NCBI GenBank assembly: GCA_017483605.1
Contig: JAFUWG010000036.1
Coordinates: 1-64,000, forward strand
Direction of reading: 5' to 3'
Source: Bacteroidaceae bacterium
GTDB lineage: Bacteria; Bacteroidota; Bacteroidia; Bacteroidales; Bacteroidaceae
Length of the DNA stretch: 64,000 bases
The translations under genes were made by a program, and so were the position numbers. Positions within the stretch are counted from its first letter, which is position 1, and each line of letters opens with the position of its first letter. The notes beneath the pieces were generated by a model. The model did no database searches, was not told where the DNA came from, and worked only from the letters and a program-made list of their open reading frames with translations. Positions 8,736-18,596 of this stretch are shown here, in pieces.

Positions 8736-11666
8736 TTACAATTTAGCCTTTACTTCCACTTCTGTGTATGTCTCCAGCATGTCGCCTTCACGAATATCGT
8801 TGAAGTTCACGATGGAGATACCGCACTCGAAATCGCGGCCCACTTCCTTCACGTCGTCCTTGAAGCGTTTCAGGGCAAGGATTTCGCCTGTGTGAACAAC
8901 GATGCCGTCGCGAACCACACGAATCTTGTCCGAGCGATGCACCTTGCCTTCCGTCACCCAGCAACCAGCCACGGTGCCCACCTTCGTGATGCGGTAAACC
9001 TGACGCACTTCCACTTCGGCTGTGACTTCCTCCTTCAGCGTCGGAGCCAACATGCCCTCCATCGCATCCTTCACCTCTTCGATGGCGTCATAGATGATGG
9101 AGTAGAGGCGAATGTCCACACCATACTGCTCTGCCAAGCGGCGTGCGGCAGCCGATGGACGCACCTGGAAACCGATGATGATGACGTTCTCCGAAGCGTG
9201 TGCCAATTCCACATCGTTCTCGCTGATTTGACCCACAGCCTTGTGAATGACATTGACCTGAATCTTCTCCGTCGAGAGTTTGATGAGCGAGTCAGACAGA
9301 GCCTCGATAGAGCCGTCCACGTCGCCCTTCACCACAAGGTTCAACTCCTTGAAGTCGCCCAGAGCGATACGTCTGCCCAACTCGTCGAGCGTCAGACGCG
9401 TCTGGGTGCGAAGACCCTGCTCACGCTTCAGTTGCTCACGCTTGTTGCAGATGTCACGAGCCTCCTGCTCCGTCTCCATCACGTGGAAGGTGTCGCCAGC
9501 AGTTGGAGCACCGTTCAAGCCCAGAATCACGGCTGGTTCGGCAGGGAGTGCCTGCTGAATGCGTTGACCACGTTCGTTGAACATCGCCTTCACACGGCCG
9601 TAGTGAGTACCAGCCAGCACGATGTCGCCCTGATGCAGCGTACCGTTCTGTACCAGCACCGTTGCCACATAGCCACGACCCTTGTCGAGCGTTGACTCAA
9701 TCACCGAGCCAGTCGCCTTACGGTCGGGGTTGGCCTTCAGGTCGAGCATCTCGGCCTCCAGCAGCACCTTGTCCATCAGTTCTTCCACACCGATGCCCTT
9801 CTTGGCACTGATGTCCTGACTCTGATACTTGCCGCCCCACTCTTCCACCAGCAGGTTCATGTTGGCGAGTTGTTCCTTTATCTTGTCAGGATTGGCTCCT
9901 GGCTTATCAATCTTGTTGATGGCAAACACCATCGGCACACCTGCCGCCTGAGCGTGAGCAATCGCCTCCTTCGTCTGAGGCATCACGTCGTCGTCGGCAG
10001 CCACGATGATGATGGCGATGTCCGTCACCTTCGCACCACGGGCACGCATGGCGGTGAACGCTTCGTGACCCGGCGTGTCGAGGAAGGTGATGCGGCGACC
10101 GTCCTTCATCTTCACGTTGTAGGCACCGATGTGCTGAGTGATACCACCCGCCTCGCCAGCAATCACGTTCGTGTTGCGGATATAGTCGAGCAGCGAAGTC
10201 TTACCGTGGTCAACGTGACCCATCACCGTGATGATAGGAGCACGACGCACCAGATCTTCCTCCTTGTCAGCCACCTCTTCGATGGCATGAGAAACTTCCT
10301 CAGACACATACGTGGTCGTGTAGCCAAACTCTTCGGCAACGATGTTGATGGTCTCGGCGTCCAGACGCTGATTGATGCTCACCATCATGCCGATAGACAT
10401 ACAGGTTCCGATGACCTTTGTCACAGGCACATCCATCATCGTGGCAAGTTCGTTGGCAGTCACGAACTCCGTCAGTTTCAGCACCTTGCTCTCTGCATTC
10501 TCGGCTGCTTCCTCCTCCGCCATACGCTCGTGGATAGCCTGACGCTTGTCCTTGCGGTACTTCACGCCCTTCTTCTCCTGCTTGGCAGTGAGGCGAGCCA
10601 ACGTCTCCTTCACCTGCTTTGCCACTTCCTCCTCGCTCAGTTCCACTGGCTTCAAAGGCTGCTTCTGCTTCTTGTTTTTCTTCTTGCCCTGAGCCTGCTG
10701 CTGAGTCTGTTGGTTCTTCTGCTGATTAGGCTGAACACCACCCTGCTGCTTGCCAGGCTTCTGGCCGTTGTTCTGCTTGGCAGCCGCGTCAATGTCCACC
10801 TTGTTCGTGTTGATGCGGTTACGCTTTTTCTTCTTGCCAGAACCCTGTTCGCCCTGACCCTGCTGAGCACCATTGCCGCCCTGAGCGTTGGCAGCCTTCT
10901 GCTGAGCCTGCTGCTTGTGCTCCTTCCGGCGTTCAGCCTTGCTCTTGCGGTCGGGACGCGTCTTGCTGTTCAGGCTCGACAAGTCGATGAAACCCACCTG
11001 CTTGAACTGCACACCCGCCTCGTCGGGAGCCTCCAGATGGTACACACCATTCTCGTCCTGCTTCAAGCGGTCGGCAGGGCTCTGCTTTTTCTTCTTAGCC
11101 ACAGGAGCCTGTTCGGCAGGTTTCTGCACAGGCTCTTCAGGAGCCTCGTCCACCACGGCGGCAGGCTTCACCTCCTCCACTGGCTGCTGCTTCGGCTCCT
11201 CAGCGACGGGAGCATCCTCCTGCTTCGGCGTCTCCACCTGTGGGGCTGGCGTTTCCACCACTACGGGCTTCTCCTCCTCTTGTTTCGGAGCCTCCTCCAC
11301 CACCACGGCTGGTTCTTCCTTCTTGGCAGGTTTGTTCAGGTCGTTGATGTTGCCGACAATCTTCAGTTGAGGCTTCTTAGCCTTCCGTTCACGTTCAAGG
11401 CGTTCTCTCTCCTCTCGAAGAGCCTGTTGACGCTCCTTCTTCTCCTGCTGTTCCTTTTCCTTTTGTGTTTGAATCTGCTGTTTCGTGACGGCATTCTTCT
11501 TCATGTCCTCACCAAACTCCTTCACCAGCAGGTCATACTGTTCGTCCGTGATTTTCGCATTCGGCGTCGCATCTTGCAATGCGGCACCCTTCTTTTGCAG
11601 GAATTCAGCCACGGTGTTGATTCCCACATTCAGTTCCTTTAATGCCTTGTTCAGTCTTACTGCCAT
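8736..11666 (-). CDS. infB: Translation initiation factor IF-2
   Basis: A 976-aa GTPase that brings initiator tRNA to the ribosome. It has an IF-2 N-terminal fold ([19 protein letters not shown]), a long low-complexity Lys/Glu/Gln/Pro-rich linker to about residue 380, then the G domain with GHVDHGKT (about 484-491), DTPGHEAF and NKID, followed by domains II-IV. The long linker is usual for this phylum. The gene is in the rimP-nusA-infB operon, but about 450 bases, including an IVP-like gene between inverted repeats, separate it from nusA. Confidence 0.96.
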   Translation of the reverse strand: MAVRLNKALKELNVGINTVAEFLQKKGAALQDATPNAKITDEQYDLLVKEFGEDMKKNAVTKQQIQTQKEKEQQEKKERQQALREERERLERERKAKKPQLKIVGNINDLNKPAKKEEPAVVVEEAPKQEEEKPVVVETPAPQVETPKQEDAPVAEEPKQQPVEEVKPAAVVDEAPEEPVQKPAEQAPVAKKKKQSPADRLKQDENGVYHLEAPDEAGVQFKQVGFIDLSSLNSKTRPDRKSKAERRKEHKQQAQQKAANAQGGNGAQQGQGEQGSGKKKKRNRINTNKVDIDAAAKQNNGQKPGKQQGGVQPNQQKNQQTQQQAQGKKKNKKQKQPLKPVELSEEEVAKQVKETLARLTAKQEKKGVKYRKDKRQAIHERMAEEEAAENAESKVLKLTEFVTANELATMMDVPVTKVIGTCMSIGMMVSINQRLDAETINIVAEEFGYTTTYVSEEVSHAIEEVADKEEDLVRRAPIITVMGHVDHGKTSLLDYIRNTNVIAGEAGGITQHIGAYNVKMKDGRRITFLDTPGHEAFTAMRARGAKVTDIAIIIVAADDDVMPQTKEAIAHAQAAGVPMVFAINKIDKPGANPDKIKEQLANMNLLVEEWGGKYQSQDISAKKGIGVEELMDKVLLEAEMLDLKANPDRKATGSVIESTLDKGRGYVATVLVQNGTLHQGDIVLAGTHYGRVKAMFNERGQRIQQALPAEPAVILGLNGAPTAGDTFHVMETEQEARDICNKREQLKREQGLRTQTRLTLDELGRRIALGDFKELNLVVKGDVDGSIEALSDSLIKLSTEKIQVNVIHKAVGQISENDVELAHASENVIIIGFQVRPSAAARRLAEQYGVDIRLYSIIYDAIEEVKDAMEGMLAPTLKEEVTAEVEVRQVYRITKVGTVAGCWVTEGKVHRSDKIRVVRDGIVVHTGEILALKRFKDDVKEVGRDFECGISIVNFNDIREGDMLETYTEVEVKAKL

Positions 11667-11675
11667 ACTTTTTTA

Positions 11676-12153
11676 TGTACCATTTACCATGTACAATGTA
11701 CAATTTTCATTGAGTCATTTTATCATCGCACATGGTACATGAATAGTTATTCTTCGTTTATCTTTTTTCGCATTGACTTGATGGATGCGACAATTATTTT
11801 AACAAGTTCCAAATTCTCGTTGTACAGATTTACCAATCTACTTTTGGGCAAAAGTTCACTTTCCATGATTAAATCCAACCAATGTGCTGTTTCGTCCAGT
11901 TCTTCCTCACACATTTTCAGTTTGTTGAGGAAATCCCTATCCGATTTTCCCACACATGCGGCTCGGTAATTGGCTGAGGGGGAGGTTCCCGAACGAACCA
12001 CCTGCTTGGCAATGGCATTCCCCGCCACCGTGTTGGGCATCTCATTCACCATCTTGATGATTCTGATGGAAAATTGCCTCAACCGCTCTTTCATGTCATC
12101 CCGAGTCATGTTGTCTCAATGGAAATTGTACATTGTACATGGTAAATGGTACA
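11676..12153. mobile_element. IVP-like gene bounded by perfect 31-bp inverted repeats
   Basis: The segment 11676-11706 (beginning TGTACCATTTACCATGTACA) is the exact reverse complement of 12123-12153, and the match runs about 8 bases further inward with one mismatch. Between them lies only the four-helix-bundle gene. The layout resembles the intervening sequences found in some bacterial 23S rRNA genes, where a helix-bundle ORF sits inside a long stem, but here it is in the nusA-infB spacer. No transposase is present and no target-site duplication could be identified. Confidence 0.6.
11747..12109 (-). CDS. Four-helix-bundle protein (23S rRNA intervening-sequence protein family)
   Basis: A 120-aa all-helical protein with the family pattern: a first helix around RLRQFSIRIIKMVNEMPN, the conserved IAKQVVRSGTSPSANYRAA, then DFLNKLKMCEEELDETAHWL and a last helix. 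This is the TIGR02436/IVP family; Avd proteins of diversity-generating retroelements have the same fold, but no reverse transcriptase is nearby. The gene is in the same direction as nusA and infB and lies inside a 31-bp perfect inverted repeat. Its role is unknown. Confidence 0.88.
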   Translation of the reverse strand: MTRDDMKERLRQFSIRIIKMVNEMPNTVAGNAIAKQVVRSGTSPSANYRAACVGKSDRDFLNKLKMCEEELDETAHWLDLIMESELLPKSRLVNLYNENLELVKIIVASIKSMRKKINEE

Positions 12154-12158
12154 TGAAT

Positions 12159-13421
12159 TTATTCGTCAAATTCCGCTTTCAGAACACGGAGCACGTCGTC
12201 CACCGTGTCTTCCTCAAGGTCAGCCTTCTCCACCAGCATCGCACGAGGTGCACCCAGCACACTCTTGGCGGTCTCCAGACCGATGCCCTTGATAGCCTCG
12301 ATAATCCAAGGCTCGATTTCATCCTTGAACTCATCCAGATAGATGTCCTCCTCGTCAGGCTCGTCGCCGTTCAACTCACGGAACACGTCAATCGTGTAAC
12401 CCGTCAGCATACTTGCCAACTTGATGTTGTCACCATTCTTACCGATGGCAAGACTCACCTGGTCAGGCTGCAAATACACCTCAGCCTTCTTCTTCTCCTC
12501 GTCCAGCGTGATAGAAGACACCGTCGCAGGACTCAACGAACGCTGAATGAACAACTTGATGTTGCTCGTGTAGTTGATCACGTCGATATTCTCATTGTGC
12601 AACTCACGCACGATGCCATGAATACGGCTACCCTTCACACCCACACAGGCACCCACAGGGTCAATACGCTCGTTGTAACTCTCCACCGCAATCTTCGCCC
12701 TTTCGCCAGGAATGCGGGCAATACGCTGCACCGTGATGAGACCATCGTTAATCTCAGGCACCTCCTGCTCCAGCAGACGCTTCAGGAACTCAGGCGAAGT
12801 ACGCGAAAGGATAATCTTCGGATTGTTGTTCAGGTTGTCCACCCTCAGCACCACCGCACGGGCAGCCTCACCCTTGCGGAAGAAGTCGCCAGGAATCTGC
12901 TCACTCTTCGGCAGCAGCAACTCGTTGCCCTCGTCGTCCAGCAGCAGCATCTCACGCTTCCAAATCTGGTACACCTCGCCACTCACAATCTGACCCACCT
13001 TGTCCACATACTTGTTGTACAGGTTGTCATGCTCCAAGTCCAGAATCTTGCTCGCCATCGTCTGACGCAGCGTCAAGATAGCACGTCTGCCAAACTTCGC
13101 AAACTCCACACGCTCGCTCACCTCTTCGCCCACCTCATAGTCCTCATCAATCTTCTGAGCATCCGTCAGGCTGATTTCAGCGTTGTCGTTCTGCACGGCA
13201 CCATCCTCCACCACCACACGGTTGCGGTAAATCTCAAAGTCACCCTTGTCAGGGTTCACAATCACGTCAAAATTCTCGTCAGAGCCATACGTCTTCTGCA
13301 GCACACTGCGAAAACTGTCCTCAATCACACTGACCAGCGTTGTCCTGTCAATGTTCTTCGTTTCCTTGAAGTCCTTAAAGGTGTCAATCAAGTTCACACG
13401 TTCTGGATTTTTCTTTGCCAT
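12159..13421 (-). CDS. nusA: Transcription termination/antitermination factor NusA
   Basis: A 420-aa NusA with the N-terminal RNA polymerase-binding domain, an S1 domain (about 130-200) and two KH domains (motifs such as GACVGVKGSRI and LAIGKNGDNIKLA). It ends soon after the KH region with a short acidic tail, without the extra acidic repeats of the E. coli protein. Located 24 bases after rimP, it is the second gene of the operon. The 3' end meets the inverted repeat of the IVP-like element within a few bases of the stop. Confidence 0.95.
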   Translation of the reverse strand: MAKKNPERVNLIDTFKDFKETKNIDRTTLVSVIEDSFRSVLQKTYGSDENFDVIVNPDKGDFEIYRNRVVVEDGAVQNDNAEISLTDAQKIDEDYEVGEEVSERVEFAKFGRRAILTLRQTMASKILDLEHDNLYNKYVDKVGQIVSGEVYQIWKREMLLLDDEGNELLLPKSEQIPGDFFRKGEAARAVVLRVDNLNNNPKIILSRTSPEFLKRLLEQEVPEINDGLITVQRIARIPGERAKIAVESYNERIDPVGACVGVKGSRIHGIVRELHNENIDVINYTSNIKLFIQRSLSPATVSSITLDEEKKKAEVYLQPDQVSLAIGKNGDNIKLASMLTGYTIDVFRELNGDEPDEEDIYLDEFKDEIEPWIIEAIKGIGLETAKSVLGAPRAMLVEKADLEEDTVDDVLRVLKAEFDE

Positions 13422-13445
13422 TATCTTAGTTTTTTAATTTTTCTT

Positions 13446-13913
13446 CTACTTAAAATCAATGATGCTCTTCACCCACTTCACATCCCCATAGCCAAAGGCC
13501 TTATCCACCTCCACCATCTGCGGACGCTTCTTGCCCTCCAGCCGCTGCTTCTCCAGCACCGTCACCACGAAGCCCTGCTCGTCGGCACTCTTCAGGCAGC
13601 CCTCCATCTTCTTCCCCTCAGCCGTCAGCACCTCCACGTCATAACCCACCGAGTTGGTGTACTGCTGCAGCACCTTGAAAGGCTGACCGATACCAGCCGA
13701 GCCCACCTCCAGTTCAAAGTCCTCCACGTCGCGGTCGAAGTGCTCCTCGATGAAGCGGCTCAGTTCGCAGCAGTCCTCAATCCATACACCATCCTTGTGG
13801 TCAATCTCCACAGTGATTTTGTTGTCGGCATCCACCGTGGCATCCACCAAGAAATACTCCTTGCCTTCCAGCCACTCGTTAGCCAAGTCCCTCACTTTGT
13901 TCTTGTCAATCAT
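13446..13913 (-). CDS. rimP: Ribosome maturation factor RimP
   Basis: A 155-aa protein of the RimP family, needed for 30S subunit maturation. It has the two-domain layout with the conserved N-terminal core (FLVDATVDADNKITVEID, then CCELSRFIEEHFD) and LEVGSAGIGQPFK at the domain junction. First gene of the long minus-strand operon, preceded by a good promoter. Confidence 0.92.
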   Translation of the reverse strand: MIDKNKVRDLANEWLEGKEYFLVDATVDADNKITVEIDHKDGVWIEDCCELSRFIEEHFDRDVEDFELEVGSAGIGQPFKVLQQYTNSVGYDVEVLTAEGKKMEGCLKSADEQGFVVTVLEKQRLEGKKRPQMVEVDKAFGYGDVKWVKSIIDFK

Positions 13914-14007
13914 AAAATATCTGTAATACGTATCTAAACCAAAAAATTACATTCTTTCCAAAGAATCAAAAGAGGGAACTTTTCAGTCCCCTCATTCAAT
14001 TTCGCTG

Positions 14008-14038
14008 CAAAGATACTACAAAAATCACACAACACCAA
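14008..14038 (-). promoter_or_regulatory. Promoter of the rimP-nusA-infB-suf operon
   Basis: On the minus strand TATCTTTG at 14015-14008 matches TAnnTTTG, with TTG at 14038-14036 and a 20-base spacer. It is 94 bases upstream of rimP. No other box this good was noticed between the operon's closely spaced genes. Confidence 0.65.
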
Positions 14039-14128
14039 ATAAAACGCCCCTTTTTTCACTTTTCCGGCACAAGAACAGTTCATTTCCTCAACAAGATGCA
14101 TCGTTTTTACAAAAATTGCCGTCTCCGC

Positions 14129-14158
14129 TTGGAGAATCAGAAAAATGTCGTACCTTTG
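14129..14158 (+). promoter_or_regulatory. Promoter of the 14238 membrane-protein gene
   Basis: TTG at 14129-14131 and TACCTTTG at 14151-14158, with a 19-base spacer. It is divergent from the rimP promoter. Confidence 0.6.
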
Positions 14159-14237
14159 CAAAGGATACAAGGCAAATTACAACAATAAATATGGCTATCA
14201 AGTCAACAAAACCTAATGGAATATGCACAAAGAGCCG

Positions 14238-14561
14238 ATGAAATACAAAACAATTATACATCATTCACTTTGGGTGCTATGGTGGACAATTCAAGGTGTT
14301 CTATTTGTATTGAGCAATAGTTTTACTGGTTTAGGCTTTGTCGGTCCTTTGTTATTTATTATTGCATTGTTGTCGATTATACCTAAACAGATAAACTACA
14401 GATGTTTAGGAAGGTCTTTATTGCTCTGCTATGCCATTGCGTCTATTTTCTTGGCTATTCTTTTGCAAATTGACAATCCGACCACTTTTGGTCGAATCCT
14501 TCCATTTGTTATTGCTGTCATCAATATTATAGGTCTGTTTGTTTCTTTATACAAGGATTAA
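14238..14561 (+). CDS. Small integral membrane protein, unknown function
   Basis: A 107-aa protein (112 aa if ATG 14223 is used) with three predicted membrane spans: around SLWVLWWTIQGVLFVLSN with GFVGPLLFIIALLSII, then SLLLCYAIASIFLAILL, then LPFVIAVINIIGLFVSLY. I prefer the second ATG because MKYKTIIHH is a normal membrane-protein start, but either works. It has its own promoter. No family is recognised. Confidence 0.6.
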   Translation: MKYKTIIHHSLWVLWWTIQGVLFVLSNSFTGLGFVGPLLFIIALLSIIPKQINYRCLGRSLLLCYAIASIFLAILLQIDNPTTFGRILPFVIAVINIIGLFVSLYKD

Positions 14562-14587
14562 AAGAAAAGGAAAATGAGAACAATTAG

Positions 14588-14716
14588 GGGTGCTTATATA
14601 ACCCTGAAAAATCTGATGTCATCGACCTCACTCGTCCTCGAAGCACCAAAGACCGTATCAAGGACTGGTTCTTTGTAGATGAGACAAGGAAATATTTGAA
14701 GAACCATAAAGGATGA
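14588..14716 (+). pseudogene. 3' remnant of an unidentified gene
   Basis: A 42-codon open frame with protein-like composition (NPEKSDVIDLTRPRSTKDR, then DWFFVDETRKYLKNHKG) ends at TGA 14714-14716 but has an in-frame TAG at 14585 and no start codon. A different frame does have an ATG at 14574 but looks less coding. It reads like the surviving C terminus of a truncated gene. The parent family is not recognised. Confidence 0.35.
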
Positions 14717-14781
14717 GTCGGCAAAACGGCTATCCTCATCGAGCAATTTTGTTTTACCACAAAAATGACATGCTCGTAGCC

Positions 14782-14858
14782 TCGAAAGTGGTCTGAGTCA
14801 CACCGCCTCGGTGGTCTGAGTCACACCACTTGGGCGGTGTGAGTCAGACCACTTTCGA
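14782..14858. repeat. Dispersed palindromic element, copy 2
   Basis: Two forward and one reverse copy of GGTCTGAGTCACACC between complementary ends (TCGAAAGTGG and its complement). The right flank, CATCGAGTGTGCAATTTTGT, is close to the reverse complement of the left flank of copy 4, so the element is longer than its palindromic core. Confidence 0.85.
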
Positions 14859-15318
14859 CGCATCGAGTGTGCAATTTTGTCCTATCTTTCGATGTCTATC
14901 GACAGGTACGCCGTATCCTGCCTCACCATTGGAACGAAGAAACGGCAAGAAGGTGAAACTTTCGTTAAAAATCCCTGTCCTTTACTTAAAAATGCTTGCT
15001 TTTAACAAATATTATCCTGCTGTGCAGACGATGTGTGGTGCTTTTTCGTTATTTTTGCAGTGGTTTTCACACAATTATGTTTTTATCGCAGGACTAACTA
15101 ATTATTTTTACTCAGTTTTCGTATGTTAAGAAGATATAGGAAGAAAAAGGAAGATAGCCGCTTATAGCGGCGGAAGATAGAGGACGATACTTGAGACAAC
15201 GCTCCCAAGAACTCTCTCAAAGAGACCTTGTCCAAAGGGAAAACATTCGTCTTTTATCTACTTCTATCTTCTTCTAACTCCCTCTATCTACATTGCGAAA
15301 CTTAAATTATTTTTATTT
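14859..15318. other. Long leader region upstream of the surface cluster
   Basis: No supported gene. TATTTTTG at 15050-15057 could be the -7 box for the cluster, which would give a leader of about 255 bases. The leader holds an imperfect inverted repeat built from GAAGATAG-type units (about 15125-15200 against 15246-15295), with a small perfect hairpin (GCCGCTTATAGCGGC) at about 15159-15173. An ORF over the first part has no recognisable content. Confidence 0.45.
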
Positions 15319-15729
15319 ATGAAAAAAACAGCAGTTATTTTATTGACAATGATGGGGATGGCGACGGCTCATGCCGAGGACTACGACTATCCCTATCTGG
15401 TGTTCGAGACGACGGACGGCTCGTTGCAGACGGTGGCGGCGGAAGGGCTGGTCATCACGTTTGCCGACGGGAAACTGGTTGCGTCAAACGGCGAGGGCTC
15501 GCGGACGTTCACGCTGAGCGACCTGAGCAAGATGTATTTCTCGACCTCTGCCGAGGAGGCGGACGCCATCGAGGATGTGGAGGCGGCGGACTCGCCTGTG
15601 GAGATTTTCACGGTGGCTGGCATCTGTGTGGGCAAGTACGGAAGTCTGCAGGATGCCCGAGGCTCGCTGGAGAAGGGCATCTATGTGGTGAAGAGCGGAA
15701 GTAGAACGACTAAAATGATGGTGAGATGA
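15319..15729 (+). CDS. Small exported protein with sorting-domain-like C terminus
   Basis: A 136-aa protein with a signal peptide (MKKTAVILLTMMGMATAHA). The middle has a beta motif ending in LSKMYFST, also seen in the protein downstream (ITKMYVDAT). The C-terminal 45 residues (VEIFTVAGICVGKYGS ... KGIYVVKSGSRTTKMMVR) look like the beta-rich tails of Bacteroidota secreted proteins that resemble type IX sorting domains. It overlaps the next gene by 4 bases. It is paralogous in layout to the gene at 20380, which also precedes a Cthe_2159-type gene. Confidence 0.8.
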   Translation: MKKTAVILLTMMGMATAHAEDYDYPYLVFETTDGSLQTVAAEGLVITFADGKLVASNGEGSRTFTLSDLSKMYFSTSAEEADAIEDVEAADSPVEIFTVAGICVGKYGSLQDARGSLEKGIYVVKSGSRTTKMMVR

Positions 15730-17636
15730 GAAGGGCTGTTTTCTGTTTTCTCCTGTCGGTGCTGACCCTGATGGGCAGTGCCCAGACACTGAACGTCACC
15801 ACAGGCGGCGTGACGTATCAGTTTCCCGCCTCGCAAGTGAGCGACATGACATACGCGGACGGCACCACGCTGACCATCATGGGCAAGGTGTTCGCCATCA
15901 GCGACATCACGAAGATGTATGTGGATGCGACGGAGGTGACGGACAATCTGGTGCAGATTGCCTACAGCGGCACGTCGGCAACGGTGACGGTGGCGGGCAA
16001 CGTGGCTCAGTATGTAGAGCCAACCATCAGCGGGGCTTACGTGTCGATAGCACAGAGCAACACGGCTGCCGTGGATGACGACGAGATTACCTACCAGTTG
16101 AGCGGCTCGACGACCGACGGGCAGTTTGCCCTATCGGGTTCGTACAAGTGTACGGTGGCTCTGGCGGGTGTCAACCTGACCTGCGGGACGGGGGAAGCCA
16201 TCAGCATCACGAATGGCAAACGCATCCAACTGAGTGCCAAGAAGGGCACGGAGAATACGCTGACCGACTGCTCCAACGGCGAGCAGAAGGCGTGCATCTA
16301 CAGCAAGGGACAACTGCAACTGCAAGGCAACGGCACGCTCAACGTGGCGGGCAAGACGAAACACGCCATCAAGAGCGGCGACTACATCACGGTGAAGAAC
16401 CTGACGCTGAACATCACCGGTGCGGTGAGCGACGGCATCTCGTGCAATGAGTATTTCCAGATGAAGAGCGGCACGGTGAGCATCAGCGGTGTGGGCGACG
16501 ACGGCATCCAGTGTGAACTGGACGGCACGACCTCGACGGGCGAGACCACCGACCACGACGATGAGGACAGCGGCAACGTCTATCTGGAAGGCGGCGTGCT
16601 GACGGTGAGCGTGACGGGTCAGGGTACGAAGGGCATCAAGAGCGAGGGCGACCTGAACATCAGCGACGGCACCATCAGCGTGACCACTTCGGGCAACGGC
16701 TACTACGACAGCGACGAGAAGGATGCCAAGGGCTGTGCCTGTCTGAAGAGCGACGGCAACATGGCCATCAGCGGCGGCACGCTGACGCTGAAGAGCACGG
16801 GCACGGGCGGCAAGGGCATCAAGGCGGACGGCACGCTGACCATCTCGGGCGGCACCGTGTCGGCCACTGCCACAGGCAGCCAGTATAAGTACAGCAGCAG
16901 CGTGACGGCTTCGCCCAAGGGCATCAAGAGCGACGGGGTGCTGACCATCAGCGGCGGCACAGTGACCGCCTCGTCGAGCAGTCACGAGGCCATCGAGAGC
17001 AAGAGCACGTTCTACGTGACGGGCGGCTACGTCTATGCGACGGCAAGCAACGACGCCCTGAACTCCAGCGGCGACATGTACCTGAAGGGTGGCTACATCT
17101 TTGCTCGCTCGACGGGCACATCGACGGGTGCCGACGGCATCGACGCCAACGGCAACCTGTACGTGCAGGGTGCGACGGCATACTCCATCGCCCACGGCTC
17201 GCCAGACGTTGCCTTCGACGCCAACTCGGAGGGGAAGAAGGTGCTCTATGTGCAGAGCGGCAACATCGTCGCCATCAGCGGACTGGAGAGCGGTGCGAGC
17301 CTCACGCAGTCGTGCTATCAGGCTTCGTCCTACAGCAAGGGCACATGGTACGGGCTCTACAGCAACGACACGCTGGTGCTTGCCTTCCAGGTGCCATCGA
17401 GCGGCACGATGGGTTCGCCCATGGTAGTATCGACGGCAGGAACGACCACGCTGAAGTCGGGCATCACCGTGAGCGGCGGCACGAAACTGTGGGATGGCTA
17501 CGGCTATATCGATGCGAGCGTCAGCGGCGGCTCGTCAGTCACCCTCTCGTCCTACACGGGTAGCAGCGGCGGTCCCGGTGGTGGCGGAGGCGGCGGAGGC
17601 CAACCCGGCGGCGGTGGTGGCGGCTGGGGTCGCTAA
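15726..17636 (+). CDS. Exported Cthe_2159-type beta-helix carbohydrate-binding protein
   Basis: A 636-aa protein with a signal peptide (MRRAVFCFLLSVLTLMGSAQ), an N-terminal beta motif shared with the gene before it, then many beta-helix turns of the form GxLTISGGTxxxxxxGxKGIKSDG (about 130-480), a C-terminal beta domain and a Gly-rich tail. This is the Cthe_2159 (carbohydrate-binding domain) family; the founding member binds acidic polysaccharides and cellulose. The start overlaps the upstream stop (ATGA). The high GC of the repeats and the poly-Gly tail set it apart from its neighbours. Likely surface or secreted; its ligand is unknown. Confidence 0.85.
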   Translation: MRRAVFCFLLSVLTLMGSAQTLNVTTGGVTYQFPASQVSDMTYADGTTLTIMGKVFAISDITKMYVDATEVTDNLVQIAYSGTSATVTVAGNVAQYVEPTISGAYVSIAQSNTAAVDDDEITYQLSGSTTDGQFALSGSYKCTVALAGVNLTCGTGEAISITNGKRIQLSAKKGTENTLTDCSNGEQKACIYSKGQLQLQGNGTLNVAGKTKHAIKSGDYITVKNLTLNITGAVSDGISCNEYFQMKSGTVSISGVGDDGIQCELDGTTSTGETTDHDDEDSGNVYLEGGVLTVSVTGQGTKGIKSEGDLNISDGTISVTTSGNGYYDSDEKDAKGCACLKSDGNMAISGGTLTLKSTGTGGKGIKADGTLTISGGTVSATATGSQYKYSSSVTASPKGIKSDGVLTISGGTVTASSSSHEAIESKSTFYVTGGYVYATASNDALNSSGDMYLKGGYIFARSTGTSTGADGIDANGNLYVQGATAYSIAHGSPDVAFDANSEGKKVLYVQSGNIVAISGLESGASLTQSCYQASSYSKGTWYGLYSNDTLVLAFQVPSSGTMGSPMVVSTAGTTTLKSGITVSGGTKLWDGYGYIDASVSGGSSVTLSSYTGSSGGPGGGGGGGGQPGGGGGGWGR

Positions 17637-17747
17637 ATCTCGCCTCTTCCAACAGGAATTTTCGACAAAAAGGAGAATCAGCCATCTTTTTCATGCTAAA
17701 AAAACTTATTTTACGTGAAAAAGGTGGTTGATTTCGGATTTAATCGT

Positions 17748-17755
17748 TACTTTTG
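17748..17755 (+). promoter_or_regulatory. -7 box upstream of the VTC-domain gene
   Basis: TACTTTTG matches TAnnTTTG, 45 bases upstream of the ATG at 17801. A TTG at 17728-17730 gives a 17-base spacer, shorter than usual. Confidence 0.4.
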
Positions 17756-17800
17756 CAAACGAAATCTTTTATTGACACCTAAAACGACACGTTGATAACC

Positions 17801-18592
17801 ATGCAAGCAACCGACAGCGAGATTCAGGCTCTGCTCAACCAGATGGAGCCTATCACCCTGGAACAAATGAGCGGCATACGGCTGATGAACCGCCTCGACA
17901 CCAAGTATGTGGCGTCGAAGGAGCAACTGGTGCGTCTGTTAGGGATGGTGCAGGATAAATACTACGTGCAGGAAACGCTGGAAAGGAGGATTATTCCGTA
18001 TCTGACCACCTACTACGACACGGACGACCACCTGATGTATCTGATGCACCATAACAAGCGGGCTCGCCGCATGAAGGTGAGGGTGAGGACGTATGTGGCA
18101 AGCGAACTGACGTTTCTGGAGGTGAAGAACAAGAACAACCACGCCCGAACGAAGAAGAAGCGGATTGAGGTGCCAGGGCAGGATGACTTCAGAGGGACGG
18201 AAGGGGCACACGAACTGGTGCAACGGAAGACGGGGCTGAATCTGGACAAGTTGAACGCTGTGGTGAGAAACCAGTTTGACCGCGTGACGCTGGTGAACAA
18301 GGGCAAGACGGAGCGGCTGACCATCGACTTCAACATCGGCTTCCACAACTTCGAGACGGAGCATGACCACGGCACCGACCAACTGGTCATCATCGAACTG
18401 AAACGTGACGGCAATGTGTATTCGCCGGTGTGCAACCTGCTGAGAGACATTCACGTACACCCCACGGGCTTCTCGAAGTGCTGCATCGGCATGGCTCTGA
18501 CCGACCCGGGACTGAAACAGAACAACTTCAAGCCGAAACTCCGCAATCTGGAGAAAATCAACGGACGGAAGTTTATTGACCACGAACTGTAA
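17801..18592 (+). CDS. Polyphosphate polymerase (VTC) domain protein
   Basis: A 263-aa protein of the VTC family, whose yeast member Vtc4 makes polyphosphate from ATP inside a beta-tunnel. Tunnel residues of the family can be seen: RLMNRLDTKYV near the N terminus, RARRMKVRVRTY, FLEVKNKNNHARTKKKRIEV and VIIELKRDG. ATG at 17801 is preferred to a TTG at 17792. It is followed by a DUF4956 membrane protein, a pairing known from many bacteria, often with CotH kinases and Cthe_2159 proteins; no CotH is present here. Whether it makes polyphosphate or modifies something else is not known. Confidence 0.88.
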   Translation: MQATDSEIQALLNQMEPITLEQMSGIRLMNRLDTKYVASKEQLVRLLGMVQDKYYVQETLERRIIPYLTTYYDTDDHLMYLMHHNKRARRMKVRVRTYVASELTFLEVKNKNNHARTKKKRIEVPGQDDFRGTEGAHELVQRKTGLNLDKLNAVVRNQFDRVTLVNKGKTERLTIDFNIGFHNFETEHDHGTDQLVIIELKRDGNVYSPVCNLLRDIHVHPTGFSKCCIGMALTDPGLKQNNFKPKLRNLEKINGRKFIDHEL

Positions 18593-18596
18593 TCAA

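Noticed and set aside
9870-11642. Plus-strand open frame of 590 codons
   Set aside because: Antisense to infB. The Leu-rich translation is a by-product of the Lys/Glu/Gln-rich linker of IF-2.
11747-12109. Diversity-generating retroelement accessory gene (Avd)
   Set aside because: The fold is shared, but no reverse transcriptase, template repeat or variable repeat was found nearby; the inverted-repeat setting fits the IVP family better.
11970-13937. Plus-strand open frame of 655 codons
   Set aside because: Antisense to nusA and rimP, with no signal or known domain.
14830-15129. Plus-strand 99-codon frame
   Set aside because: It starts within a palindromic element and has no recognisable protein features; treated as leader DNA.
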